DNA of 64,000 nucleotides from Crocinitomicaceae bacterium (GTDB taxonomy: Bacteria > Bacteroidota > Bacteroidia > Flavobacteriales_D > Crocinitomicaceae), in assembly GCA_018402525.1 (NCBI GenBank), contig JAGYIR010000009.1, forward strand, positions 124,001 to 188,000, given 5' to 3'. Each line of letters starts with the position of its first letter. The first letter of the stretch is position 1. A program made the translations under genes and the position numbers. A model generated the notes under the pieces. That model did no database searches, was not told the origin of the DNA, and saw only the letters and a list, made by a program, of their open reading frames with translations. Positions 38,419-48,022 of the stretch are shown one piece after another.

Positions 38419-39009
38419 TTAACCCTTAACAATTTTCAAGAAAGTACGCCAGATAATTTTAATGTCCGCGCCTATTGTTGGGTTCGCAATGTACTTTTTA
38501 TTCAATTCAATTTTAGCTGGAAGCACTTGTTCAATGTAAACTTTTTGTGGATCATCAGCCTTTCCCAATAGTTCATTCTCATTAAAAAACTCTAACGACG
38601 CCAAATCGGTAATTCCAGGCTTGACATTCAAAATTTCGCACTGTTCTTTAGTGTATAAGTCAACATATTCCTTTACCTCAGGTCTTGGCCCAACAATGGA
38701 CATCTCACCTTTCAACACATTTATAAACTGAGGAAATTCATCGAGTTTGAATTTGCGAATAAAATATCCTGATTTGGTAATACGCGGATCTCTCATTCCG
38801 ACTGTAAGTTTTCCTTGTTTGTCGGCGTTCTTGCGCATCGTTCTGAATTTCCAGAGCGAAAATGGTTTTCCAAATCGCCCAATTCGTTCCTGAAAATAGA
38901 ACACCCCACCTTTCGATTCAAGAGCAATCCACACGGCTATCAACATTCCAAAGGGCAGAAAAACAAGCACGATTAGGATTGAAAATAAGATGTCGAAGAT
39001 TCTTTTCAC
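38419..39009 (-). CDS. Initiating sugar-phosphate transferase (PglC/WcaJ catalytic type)
   Basis: 196 residues. One N-terminal re-entrant or membrane helix (FDILFSILIVLVFLPFGMLIAV), then FRTMRKNAD, KSGYFIRKFKLDEFPQFINVLKGEMSIVGPRPE. It puts the first sugar phosphate on undecaprenyl phosphate. It is the minimal PglC-like form rather than the long WbaP form. Last gene of the cluster. Confidence 0.93.
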   Translation of the reverse strand: MKRIFDILFSILIVLVFLPFGMLIAVWIALESKGGVFYFQERIGRFGKPFSLWKFRTMRKNADKQGKLTVGMRDPRITKSGYFIRKFKLDEFPQFINVLKGEMSIVGPRPEVKEYVDLYTKEQCEILNVKPGITDLASLEFFNENELLGKADDPQKVYIEQVLPAKIELNKKYIANPTIGADIKIIWRTFLKIVKG

Positions 39010-39020
39010 TTTGAAAAAAC

Positions 39021-40226
39021 TTAATTCATAACCTTCTCCACAGCATTCTTAACCGCCTGAATCACCGTTTTAACCTGTTCATCGGTCAAATTAAAATAAA
39101 CAGGCAAAGAAATTTCGTTGGAGTACTTGTTCCATGTTTCAGGATAGTCGTCCATTTTGTATCCTCTTTTTTTGTAGGCAGTCAGAATAGGAAGTGGTTG
39201 AAAATGTACATTGACAGAAACATCCTGATCAAAAATGTGTTGCATGATTGCATCACGTTGGGGTTCCGTCGCTCCTTTGATCCGCAGCAAGTAGAGATGA
39301 TAGCACGATTCTTTTGCATCGTCTATATACTTTGGGATAATTGCCCACTCAAATTGACTTAAAGCATTTGTGTATTGTGCAAATATTTCCTTTCGGCGGT
39401 TCAAATTCTCTTGGTAACGATCTAATTCAACCAATCCAATTGCGGCTTGTAAATCCGTCATGTTGCATTTAAACCCTGGTTCTTCGACATCGTAGCGCCA
39501 GTTCCCCTTTTGGGTCTTTGCCAATGCATCTTTCGACTGTCCGTGCAAAATAAGGGTGTTGAAAACGCGGTAAATTTCCTCATGATCGTAACTTTCGGGA
39601 AGATTGAAGCAAATTGCTCCACCCTCAGCGGTTGTTAAGTTCTTTACTGCATGAAATGAAAAACAAGAAATATCCGCTAGTGATCCTGAAACTTTACCGT
39701 TCATTGTCGCTCCGAAACTGTGTGCCGCATCTGAAATTAGTAATATCCTTCCAAGCTGATTTTGCAGGTCGTTACTTCCTTTAAATTGTGATTTCGTTTC
39801 TTCAATGACCTTATAAATTTTATCGTAATCACATGGAAATCCAGCAATGTCAACTGCTATAATGGCTTTGGTTCTAGGTGATATCGCCGCGCGAACTTTC
39901 TCAGCATTGAGGTTGAAATCACTTTCGTTCAAATCCACCATTACGGGTGTCGCTCCAGCGTGAATAATGACATTCGCACTCGCACAATACGTGTAGGCGG
40001 GTAAAATCACCTCATCGCCCTCTCCTATTCCCCACCAATGCAATAAAACCTGCATTCCCATTGTCCATGAGTTGACAGCAACTGTTGTTTTACAACCACA
40101 ATACTCTGTGATTCTTTTCTCAAACAGTTTTGTTCTAGGTCCAGTAGTAATCCAACCACTTTGTAAAGCAGCTGTGACTTCATCAATTACTTTTTGGTCG
40201 ATACGGGGTGGTGAGAATGGGATCAT
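39021..40226 (-). CDS. DegT/DnrJ/EryC1 sugar aminotransferase
   Basis: 401 residues. N-terminus IPFSPPRIDQKVIDEVTAALQSGWITTGP is classic; the PLP lysine is in CFSFHAVKNLTTAEGG and the aspartate in LISDAAHSFGA. Transfers an amino group to a nucleotide-linked keto sugar, as needed for amino- or diamino-sugars in the polymer. 12 bases upstream of the sugar transferase gene. Confidence 0.93.
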   Translation of the reverse strand: MIPFSPPRIDQKVIDEVTAALQSGWITTGPRTKLFEKRITEYCGCKTTVAVNSWTMGMQVLLHWWGIGEGDEVILPAYTYCASANVIIHAGATPVMVDLNESDFNLNAEKVRAAISPRTKAIIAVDIAGFPCDYDKIYKVIEETKSQFKGSNDLQNQLGRILLISDAAHSFGATMNGKVSGSLADISCFSFHAVKNLTTAEGGAICFNLPESYDHEEIYRVFNTLILHGQSKDALAKTQKGNWRYDVEEPGFKCNMTDLQAAIGLVELDRYQENLNRRKEIFAQYTNALSQFEWAIIPKYIDDAKESCYHLYLLRIKGATEPQRDAIMQHIFDQDVSVNVHFQPLPILTAYKKRGYKMDDYPETWNKYSNEISLPVYFNLTDEQVKTVIQAVKNAVEKVMN

Positions 40227-40265
40227 TTTGATGTTTCTTTAGCTAATAGTTACGAAAGTAGTTAA

Positions 40266-41288
40266 TTATCTCGACAACTCTTTTTGCTTGTCAGATGGTT
40301 GTTGATTTAGTACGAGAAATGTCCATATCCCCTTCAAATAACCTAAACCATAGCTGATATGTAAAATTGGAAATACTTTGATCACCTCCCAAAACTTTAC
40401 GTGAACTTCAGGTTCACTTGCTTTGAGTGAAGAATGAACAGCCATTCCGATGTATATTAGGTTCGGTATTCCTAAAAATCCAGCCACAGAGATCGAAACA
40501 AATGACGTTATAATCAATAGAATCAAATAGATCACAAACAATGGTGGAACCAGTTGTCGCATGGTGGTAATAGCTTTATGTTTTTTGTTTACATAGACTT
40601 TCCAGTAACCGTATTGGAAGAATTGTTTCCAAAGACCTTTATAGCTCCCACGCACATAATACTTCAATGAAATATCATTGTTGTAAAAGATCCTTCCACC
40701 AGCATTCGTTACGCGAAAATTAAAATCATCGTCTTGATTGCGAATTAAATTTTCATCAAAGTATCCGATTTTTTCAAAAACAAACGCAGGGTACATGGGT
40801 GTTCCCACGGTATCTACAAAACCAGATTCATTTAACGTTCTGAAATTACCCAGTCCCATTCCAAATGTGGTTTGCATTGCCCTTGCGATGGTCTTTCCAA
40901 TAGCGTTCAAAAAGACATTTTCGACGCGTCCGCCAACGCACCAAATGGATTTGTCACTTTCTAATATCTCGACTGATTTAGCGATATAATTTGAATCAAT
41001 TATTTGTCGTGCCCCTACGATTTGAAAATAATCACTACCCTTTCCAGCAACTATCCCCAGATTAAATGCATATGGAGTCAGTTGTTTTTCGTTTACAACA
41101 ATGGCCAACGTCCTGTATTTGGATTTCAATTCTTCAATAACTGATAAAGTTCCATCGTCACTTTTTCCGTCGACAATAAAAACTGAAATCTCATAGTTCT
41201 CTGGTACAGAAGAATTATAAATTGCGTCAATGCACTCAAAAATATTGGCTACTTCATTTCGACATGGAACAATGACAGCAATTTTCAT
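40266..41288 (-). CDS. Family 2 glycosyltransferase with C-terminal membrane helices
   Basis: 340 residues. GT-A start IAVIVPCRNEVANIFECIDAI and metal site VDGKSDDGT, then NQDDDFNFRVTNAGG. Two or three membrane helices lie after residue 245. Similar enzymes act in exopolysaccharide synthesis (ExoA-like). Overlaps the acyltransferase gene by 4 bases. Confidence 0.9.
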   Translation of the reverse strand: MKIAVIVPCRNEVANIFECIDAIYNSSVPENYEISVFIVDGKSDDGTLSVIEELKSKYRTLAIVVNEKQLTPYAFNLGIVAGKGSDYFQIVGARQIIDSNYIAKSVEILESDKSIWCVGGRVENVFLNAIGKTIARAMQTTFGMGLGNFRTLNESGFVDTVGTPMYPAFVFEKIGYFDENLIRNQDDDFNFRVTNAGGRIFYNNDISLKYYVRGSYKGLWKQFFQYGYWKVYVNKKHKAITTMRQLVPPLFVIYLILLIITSFVSISVAGFLGIPNLIYIGMAVHSSLKASEPEVHVKFWEVIKVFPILHISYGLGYLKGIWTFLVLNQQPSDKQKELSR

Positions 41289-42199
41289 TTTTTAGAAAGT
41301 GGTTTTGCTGGATTTCCGGCAACAATAGAGGATGCATCGACATTCTTAACAACAACAGCGCCCATTCCAATTAAGGCATCGTTATCAACGACCAGTTTTT
41401 GTCGAATAGATGTAGAAGGAGAAACCCACACATTTTCACCTATTTCAACACTTCCAGCGATCATCGAATTCGCAATAATCAAGCTATTTTTCCCTATTTG
41501 AACACCATGCGCAATGTGAACCAGGTTGTCGACTTTTACATTTTCAGACAATAGTGTAGAACCCATGACCGCTTTATCGACGCACACATTATTTCCAATT
41601 TCTACATTTCTTTTTAAGTGAACGTTTCCAATATGTGGCATTAACTCGTATGCATTTTCTTCGTTCAACTCATATCCAAAACCGATTCCACCGATTGTAC
41701 AATTAGCACCTATCTTACAACCGTCTTCAATGATGGTGTCTGACTTAATCACGCTGTTTGCTCCAATTGTAACGTTTTCACCGATTGAACATCCTTTTTC
41801 AATCACCACATTTGCAGCTATATTTACTGTGTTTCGATTTATAAGAACCGATGAATCGATTTGAGCACTTGCATTAATTTCTCCATATATCGGTTGGTCA
41901 ACAAAAAATGCCTGCAACACTTTCAGAAATGCATGACGCGGATTATCGACAGGAATAAGACAAATGGATCCATTCAATGAAGTGCCTTTTTCATATCCTG
42001 CATTGCTGACAATCACAGTTCCATGAGTCAAACTTCTCAATAAATCGATGTTCTTGTCAGAACACCAACCAATAGAATGCAATCCAAATGTTGCATCAGT
42101 AATTGCTTGGGCATGTTTAATTTCTCTCTTTTCAGTTGCAGGTACGTGAGAGACTTCGAGCAATCGCAATATGTCAGTTAGCTGAATCATCTTAATCAA
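41285..42199 (-). CDS. LpxD-like hexapeptide acyltransferase
   Basis: 304 residues. An N-terminal LpxD-type nucleotide-binding domain is followed by about nine hexapeptide turns and the catalytic His in LVHIAHGVQIGKNS. LpxD itself adds 3-hydroxyacyl to UDP-acyl-glucosamine, but this gene is in a polysaccharide cluster between a deacetylase and a glycosyltransferase, so a sugar N-acyl step in the polymer is more likely. The start could also be the ATG three codons in. Confidence 0.85.
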   Translation of the reverse strand: MIKMIQLTDILRLLEVSHVPATEKREIKHAQAITDATFGLHSIGWCSDKNIDLLRSLTHGTVIVSNAGYEKGTSLNGSICLIPVDNPRHAFLKVLQAFFVDQPIYGEINASAQIDSSVLINRNTVNIAANVVIEKGCSIGENVTIGANSVIKSDTIIEDGCKIGANCTIGGIGFGYELNEENAYELMPHIGNVHLKRNVEIGNNVCVDKAVMGSTLLSENVKVDNLVHIAHGVQIGKNSLIIANSMIAGSVEIGENVWVSPSTSIRQKLVVDNDALIGMGAVVVKNVDASSIVAGNPAKPLSKK

Positions 42200-42827
42200 T
42201 TATCCATCTTACAACATTGAAAGCTTCTGCGTATTTTGTTCCAATCTGCACTCCACGCGTACGTGCAACCGACCTCAAGAAATCTTCATCTGAATAAGGT
42301 CGATGTGCCTGAGACTCATACGCTCGAAGCGCATTCACCTTTGTTTGAACATGATTTTCACTGAGATGAACAAAGCTAGAAGTCGTAAATGTCAGATTAT
42401 TCCATGGTAACTCATACGACATAATCGAAGCAAACTTAAACGCTCTTAAACCTTCTGTTGCAATTGTTGAGTGATCTTGGTGAATGTCTTGAAGATCTGG
42501 CATAAAAATGAGTTCAGGTTGAATATCTGCACGCATTTTTATTAGATCATCAAGTATTTCTTGTCTATGATAGCCAAATGTTCTAACGTCGTAATCGAAA
42601 AGAATTAAGTTCTCTGGTTTTATACCTAATATTTTTGTTGCCGCCTTGACTTCAGTGATCAAAATATCAGATGGAAACTGAGGTAATACTGACTGCTGGC
42701 ATGCCGAGAATGCTGCATAATAAACATCGTGCCCTTCTTCAATCATTTTTGCAATGGTTCCACCGCATCCAAATTCACCGTCATCGGTATGAGGTGCCAA
42801 TACTAAAACTCGTTTCTTTTGTCGCAT
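42192..42827 (-). CDS. PIG-L family sugar N-deacetylase
   Basis: 211 residues. Zinc-site motif LAPHTDDGEFGCGGTI (residues about 10-25) and DIHQDHSTIATEG. Removes an acetyl from N-acetylglucosamine-type sugars. With the overlapping LpxD-like gene it would make a deacetylate-then-reacylate pair; this pairing is inference. Confidence 0.9.
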   Translation of the reverse strand: MRQKKRVLVLAPHTDDGEFGCGGTIAKMIEEGHDVYYAAFSACQQSVLPQFPSDILITEVKAATKILGIKPENLILFDYDVRTFGYHRQEILDDLIKMRADIQPELIFMPDLQDIHQDHSTIATEGLRAFKFASIMSYELPWNNLTFTTSSFVHLSENHVQTKVNALRAYESQAHRPYSDEDFLRSVARTRGVQIGTKYAEAFNVVRWIID

Positions 42828-42931
42828 AATTTCTATTTCGAAGATATAAAGATAAAGAATATATTGTTGTTTGAGGAATGATGAAAAGCTGAAGCACCTA
42901 TAAATTCATTGAACAAATAAGAAGTGAGAAC

Positions 42932-44188
42932 TTAACTCTTGTTGGTGCCAAGTGTATTTCGCTTTTCTTGAATAATCAAAACAGAAAACAACACCAGCCA
43001 AAATGTATAGAAGACAATTCCACTTTGTCGTTGAAACATCGATTCAAAAAGGCAGTTAAATCCCAAATTAAAAGCTAACAATGTCAATAGCCAGCACTTA
43101 TATCTCAGTCCTGTAAATATTGCTGTAATCAGTATCATCAAAAGTAAAACTAAGCCCGGAATTCCTATTTCCAATGCGGTTTGTAGGTATTGGTTGTGTG
43201 GATTGTACATCTTTTTTGACATTTCTAGATGTCCAAGGCTGATTAAACGCGCCTCTAAGTGGTCGTCGACATTCCCTGTTCCAACTCCAAATGGATGTTC
43301 AGCGATCTCTTGCGCTGAAGCCGTCCACATAATCAAACGTGTTTCATTGCCGCCAATATATGTTTTGTGCGATTTCACAAACTCGGAAGGTCCCTTCAAG
43401 TATTCCGTTGCATAAAGTTTTGAAACCTCTAACTGTGTCATTACACCTGGAACAAATCGCATGACGAGAAGAACAAGAAGCGGAGCCATAATTATTGCTC
43501 CAATAAATCCCTTTGTCCCAAACTTCCGCTTCGCTAAGTAAATAGTGAAAAACCCAAGGAAGAGCATTAGAAATAGTAACCCCGCAAGTGACAAACAGAA
43601 CAACTGTATCGCTATCAAATAAACAATCAGTCCGTACCAAATCCACAATTTGCCCACTGAGCTCCTTGCCAAGATCGCTTTTATAGCAATAAGCATAGCG
43701 AAAAAAGCGTACGCCGAGAAATAAGTAGGATGGTGAATTGTTGAGAAATTAGTGCTTGTCATTCCCACAAAACTGTAGTCGGGATAGGCGCTCCATGCAA
43801 CAGTCCAAAACGAGTAGATTCCCAGCAACAAGACAGCTGCCAAAAAAACATTAAGAAAAAACTCAATTCTAATATTTTCGCGAGGAAGAAAAAGAAAAAG
43901 CACTGGAATTAAAAGAAAAGAAGCTTTGTACTCTACATACTTCAATGCAATGTCAGGATTATTTGTAAAAACTGTTCCAATCAAATAGGTAAAAAAGAAC
44001 GCGGCAATCAGAATGCTGATCTTCGAAGGTTTTACAAAAACAATCTTCTTTGAAAATAATCCAACTAATACAACGAGTACCCAAAGTACGAAGGTAAGTC
44101 CAACTAACTTTGGAAACAACACCATTGTGAGAATGACAAATGCAATTGCCATCTCAAAAACTTGGGAAAACCTTCGCTCGCGTATCAT
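42932..44188 (-). CDS. O-antigen polymerase/ligase-type membrane protein (Wzy/WaaL)
   Basis: 418 residues with about ten membrane helices. The large periplasmic loop contains GGNETRLIMWTASAQEIAEHPFGVGTGNV and HNQYLQTALEIGIPG, typical of the Wzy_C/O-antigen ligase family. Overlaps the upstream glycosyltransferase stop by 4 bases. Confidence 0.88.
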   Translation of the reverse strand: MIRERRFSQVFEMAIAFVILTMVLFPKLVGLTFVLWVLVVLVGLFSKKIVFVKPSKISILIAAFFFTYLIGTVFTNNPDIALKYVEYKASFLLIPVLFLFLPRENIRIEFFLNVFLAAVLLLGIYSFWTVAWSAYPDYSFVGMTSTNFSTIHHPTYFSAYAFFAMLIAIKAILARSSVGKLWIWYGLIVYLIAIQLFCLSLAGLLFLMLFLGFFTIYLAKRKFGTKGFIGAIIMAPLLVLLVMRFVPGVMTQLEVSKLYATEYLKGPSEFVKSHKTYIGGNETRLIMWTASAQEIAEHPFGVGTGNVDDHLEARLISLGHLEMSKKMYNPHNQYLQTALEIGIPGLVLLLMILITAIFTGLRYKCWLLTLLAFNLGFNCLFESMFQRQSGIVFYTFWLVLFSVLIIQEKRNTLGTNKS

Positions 44189-45303
44189 TGCTTTTTTGTT
44201 TTCATAAGTTCAAGATACACATTTATCATTTCTGACAAGTTCCCTTCCCATTCGTAATGCTCTTGTACCAATGCTTTCGCTTTACTCGAGCGAAGTTCAG
44301 CCTCCTTGGGTGCGTCTAAAACATGTAGCATTGCATTCTTTGCTTCCTCAATAGAATTAACATTTACCATTAGGCCAAATGTATCACTATCACGCAATAC
44401 TTCTTTAAACCCAGGTGTCTTGGTCGCAACGATATGTGAACCTGAAGCCATTGCTTCAATCAGCGAAACACCAAAGCTCTCGTTCATAGATAGCGAAACG
44501 AATAAATCTATTTTACAGTGATAATTAGGAATTTCATTCAACGGAATAAACCCTGTAAACTCGACTTTATAACTGATCCCAAGATGCGCAACTCTTCGCT
44601 TGTACTCTTCAATGTGATTGCCGCCACCAACCAAAAGTAACTTCAGATTTAGGTCTTCTCTTTCAAGTGCGACTTCGTGGAAAGCCTCAATCAAAATGTG
44701 TGTTCCATAACTCGGTGCTAAGGTCTTAACACAACCAATGACAATCTCCTTTTTGTCTCCGATTGAAGTGCGAAGGTGACAGTTAAAATCAATTGTTTTT
44801 ATGCCAAATGGGATTGTATGAACATCGGTTTGAATGTACTTTCTGACTTCTTCCGCCATCACATCACTCGTCGAACAGATAAGGTCAGTACTTCTGAGTA
44901 TTTTTTTTAGTAGAACTCTATTGAAAGCAGATTTTGTCGGAAATTCAAATACATCAGAACCCCAAACAGAAATGATAAAAGGACGGTGACCAGATAATTT
45001 CCCTAACAGTCCATAGCTGGTTGCATAGTGCGCATGTATGATGTCTGGTTTAGTTTTTTTGATACACTTTTTTAGCTGAGTTAGAGTGCCTAAATACCTC
45101 AGTTTTGAAAGCATGCCACTGCCCTTTCTATCACGTTTTGGAGCGTATCCAATTTGGAAATTATCGATTTCTGAAAACCATTCCACCTTGGGTGAAGTCA
45201 ATGAAAACAAACTCACTGATACACCCTTTTCGCACAAGCCCTTGACCCACTTTTCCGTATGTGCCGAATTTATATCAGATAATATCAAAATTTTCATTCC
45301 CAA
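44185..45303 (-). CDS. Family 4 (GT-B) glycosyltransferase
   Basis: 372 residues. N-terminal ILSDINSAHTEKWVKGL, acceptor side HAHYATSYGLLGKL, and the donor-binding ExxFGxxxxE motif NESFGVSLIEAMASG. Cytoplasmic retaining transferase acting on a lipid-linked oligosaccharide. The true start may be the ATG two codons in. Confidence 0.9.
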   Translation of the reverse strand: MGMKILILSDINSAHTEKWVKGLCEKGVSVSLFSLTSPKVEWFSEIDNFQIGYAPKRDRKGSGMLSKLRYLGTLTQLKKCIKKTKPDIIHAHYATSYGLLGKLSGHRPFIISVWGSDVFEFPTKSAFNRVLLKKILRSTDLICSTSDVMAEEVRKYIQTDVHTIPFGIKTIDFNCHLRTSIGDKKEIVIGCVKTLAPSYGTHILIEAFHEVALEREDLNLKLLLVGGGNHIEEYKRRVAHLGISYKVEFTGFIPLNEIPNYHCKIDLFVSLSMNESFGVSLIEAMASGSHIVATKTPGFKEVLRDSDTFGLMVNVNSIEEAKNAMLHVLDAPKEAELRSSKAKALVQEHYEWEGNLSEMINVYLELMKTKKQ

Positions 45304-45357
45304 AATATTCTATCTTTATGGTGAAATGGATAGCACGCCAAACAAAAATAGCAGAAA

Positions 45358-45846
45358 TTGAAAGAATTCATTCGAAATAATCGAATTACTCTACTTGGTT
45401 TGCTGATTGGAAGTGTACTTGGAATTGGCTATCACCTAACTATCCCAGTCCTTAAAAAGCATCGTGTAGTATATGAATACAAGCAACAAGACAGTTTAAG
45501 TTTAAGTCCTTGCCTACAATCAGATACTCTTTTTACTACCACAACTGGCGAGGTTCGGAATTATTATCACTCTCATGCAGATACCTTGATAGACAAAGAC
45601 ATAAAGCGTTCTGAACTCATTTTTTTTCACCAGAAACAGTTTACACGTGAGTTAGTTCAATCCACTATACTTTCTCCATTATCAGAAAATCGCACCAATG
45701 TGCTTACCGTAAAAATTGATGGTGAAAAACGGAATTCAACAGCCTTGATGACTTTTCCGTTACTTGGACTCTTACTCGGTTATTTGTTAGGATTTGGCAT
45801 TGCCAAACTTAAACCAACAAAACAAGATAGCAAAACGCCTATTTGA
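45358..45846 (+). CDS. Possible small membrane protein on the opposite strand
   Basis: 162 residues from a TTG start (KEFIRNNRITLLGLLIGSVLGIGYHLTIPVLK); no ATG is available in frame before residue 130. One helix at each end (about residues 9-28 and 133-152) with a soluble part between, and reasonable residue composition throughout. It is the only plus-strand frame in a 14-kb minus-strand cluster and its 3' end overlaps the polymerase gene by 67 bases. Not recognised. Confidence 0.5.
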   Translation: MKEFIRNNRITLLGLLIGSVLGIGYHLTIPVLKKHRVVYEYKQQDSLSLSPCLQSDTLFTTTTGEVRNYYHSHADTLIDKDIKRSELIFFHQKQFTRELVQSTILSPLSENRTNVLTVKIDGEKRNSTALMTFPLLGLLLGYLLGFGIAKLKPTKQDSKTPI

Positions 45847-46946
45847 ATATGCAAAAAGGTAAAGTTTGTAAAAGATGTCAGTACCACTAAAAAAACAATG
45901 GACAAGAGTAAACTGTTCCTCCTTAAACCCTCCTTTACAAGTACAAATTGTAAATACAACCAGCCAAGTAACCCGATTACTCCAAACTGAAGTATCAATC
46001 CCAAATACTCTGAATCGACAGAAAAGCCCAAAGTCTCAATTGGATTAGTCACCTTTCCCCTTCCGATCAGCCATTCACTCCATGAATAGTCACTTAAAAA
46101 GGTGAAATTCTCTAATCGGGTTAAAAATGAGTTGGAAACAAAGGCCTCACCAGTGAAGAGTGACCTCAAATAGGATGAGTTGATGACTACAATTAATACT
46201 ACCGAAACCGCAATTGGGAGGACAATTAAAAGTCGCTTTACATCAATTCTCTTAGCATACAGCCGCAGCACATAATAAATACCGATCAAAGTGATGATGA
46301 GCACCATGGTTCTTGACTGAGTTAAAAGCAGTAAACCTAATGCAAGAACGACAAACATCCATTTTTCTTTGATGCGCTGACCGTAAAACAAAATGAAGCA
46401 TGCCCAAATAATTGCATTGTCGTTTGGGTTTAGTTGTGTTCCAGCCAATCTATACGCTTCCGGTTCATGGTAATAGACAAAATTTGCATAGTAAGAAGGT
46501 GTATAGACATTCTGTAAAAGTTCACCCCAACCATTTGGGTTGATCGCAAGAAATAAATTGACAGCAACCAATGTTAAAAAGGCACCATCGATTACAGTGT
46601 AAAGTTTGTTATTGGAACCTAAACCCTTCGTTATAAAAAGTGAAACCAATAAAAGTACAGCGAACTTAAGAAATAAGAAATAATAGGAAATATGTGCCAA
46701 CAAATTGGTTTCACCACGAATCAATTGACTCAAAAATGCCCAACACAAAAGAAAAATAAAGGCTCCCAAAATTTGTCGCGCTAGCTTGTGTTTGTGCATC
46801 TGTTTGACAGCATAAACAAATGCGAAAACAAACAAATAATTATCAACAAAACCAAAAAAATTTCGTGTAAAGAAAAGGACTTGAAGTAAACACAAAACAA
46901 CATAGCTTAACGCTAAAATGGATAGTATCGCATCGAGACGTTTCAT
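45780..46946 (-). CDS. Second O-antigen polymerase/ligase-type membrane protein
   Basis: 388 residues, about ten membrane helices. Loop motifs AGTQLNPNDNAIIWACF and LLTQSRTMVLIITLIGIYYV resemble Wzy/EpsG-type polymerases. With the protein at 42932-44188 it gives two candidates for polymerase and ligase. 4-base overlap (ATGA) with the upstream glycosyltransferase gene. Confidence 0.83.
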   Translation of the reverse strand: MKRLDAILSILALSYVVLCLLQVLFFTRNFFGFVDNYLFVFAFVYAVKQMHKHKLARQILGAFIFLLCWAFLSQLIRGETNLLAHISYYFLFLKFAVLLLVSLFITKGLGSNNKLYTVIDGAFLTLVAVNLFLAINPNGWGELLQNVYTPSYYANFVYYHEPEAYRLAGTQLNPNDNAIIWACFILFYGQRIKEKWMFVVLALGLLLLTQSRTMVLIITLIGIYYVLRLYAKRIDVKRLLIVLPIAVSVVLIVVINSSYLRSLFTGEAFVSNSFLTRLENFTFLSDYSWSEWLIGRGKVTNPIETLGFSVDSEYLGLILQFGVIGLLGWLYLQFVLVKEGLRRNSLLLSIVFLVVLTSFTNFTFLHIQIGVLLSCFVGLSLAMPNPNK

Positions 46947-48022
46947 GCTTCAAGGGATTCTATGAGAAGGACCAATTTGGTCATTTGTTCTTTTCGTGAA
47001 AATGAATTGCAAAATTCATCGTTGGGTTCAACATACGTTGAACTCTGAATTTCGTTGATTGCAGCTAAAATACTAACTACATCATTCCTTGACCAAAAAA
47101 CATTTGGATATTCCTTCAGTTCTTCGTGCAAACTTCCCCTTTTCAAATGGTTGTTCGAAACAATCAAAATAGCTCTTTTACATCGAATATAATCGAACAA
47201 TTTGGTGGTAGACTGAAAATCTTCACCATACGTCTGAATGACTCCCACATCAGAATTGGCGATTAAATTAACCGCATCTGGATAAGCGACCAGTCCATGT
47301 TGAATAATATAAGTCGATTCTGCAATTTGATCTCCATCAGCACCGGCATAATGCAGCCTAAGTTTTGTTTTCTCTAGTGCATCTGTCAAATGCTTTGGAT
47401 TGAAATAAAACTTACCGGTATAAGATAAAACAGGACTTTTTAACTGAATCGGCTTTAGTGTCGGCCGAATCGTTTCATCAAAACCATTTTGAATGATGGC
47501 ATGAGGCTTTTTATAAAAATTGGTGATGATTTCAGCACAATAGGAATTCACCGTTACGAGCGCATCCGCATGTTTGTTAAACCTTATTTCATAAAATTGT
47601 TTGATGAGCACCTTCATCTTCGAGCTTTTGAAACCTGGATTAATGGCAAATGGATCACGATAATCTAAAACAACCTTACAGTTTAGCGTTTTCTTTAACC
47701 ATTTTGTCAATCCGAAATGCATAAACGGGGAGCCAGAAATGATAACAACATCCACTTCCAATCGTTGTCGTTCAACAAAACTCCGCACTTCCTTTTTCCA
47801 CGTAACACCCGCATCTTTGATAGGGTTAAATTTACCTGGGTTTGTCCTTTGTGGAACGATAAAAACACCTTCACCTTGTGCCTCGGTATTGGCTGTAATC
47901 ACCTGCACCGAATACTTGTCCCTCGGCAACTCTCTATACCAATAAGAAGTCCTCAGTGCACCAACGCGTCTGTCGGGAGCGAAAAAATAGGAGATGATTA
48001 GTACATTTGTCTTATTTGGCAT
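46943..48022 (-). CDS. GT-B glycosyltransferase
   Basis: 359 residues. N-terminus NVLIISYFFAPDRRVGALRTSYWYRELP and middle ALVTVNSYCAEIITNFYKKPHAIIQNGFDE are typical of family 1/4 transferases of amino-sugar polymers; the C-terminal donor site is less conserved (TKLFDYIRCKRAILIVS). Overlaps the preceding gene by 11 bases. Confidence 0.85.
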   Translation of the reverse strand: MPNKTNVLIISYFFAPDRRVGALRTSYWYRELPRDKYSVQVITANTEAQGEGVFIVPQRTNPGKFNPIKDAGVTWKKEVRSFVERQRLEVDVVIISGSPFMHFGLTKWLKKTLNCKVVLDYRDPFAINPGFKSSKMKVLIKQFYEIRFNKHADALVTVNSYCAEIITNFYKKPHAIIQNGFDETIRPTLKPIQLKSPVLSYTGKFYFNPKHLTDALEKTKLRLHYAGADGDQIAESTYIIQHGLVAYPDAVNLIANSDVGVIQTYGEDFQSTTKLFDYIRCKRAILIVSNNHLKRGSLHEELKEYPNVFWSRNDVVSILAAINEIQSSTYVEPNDEFCNSFSRKEQMTKLVLLIESLEA

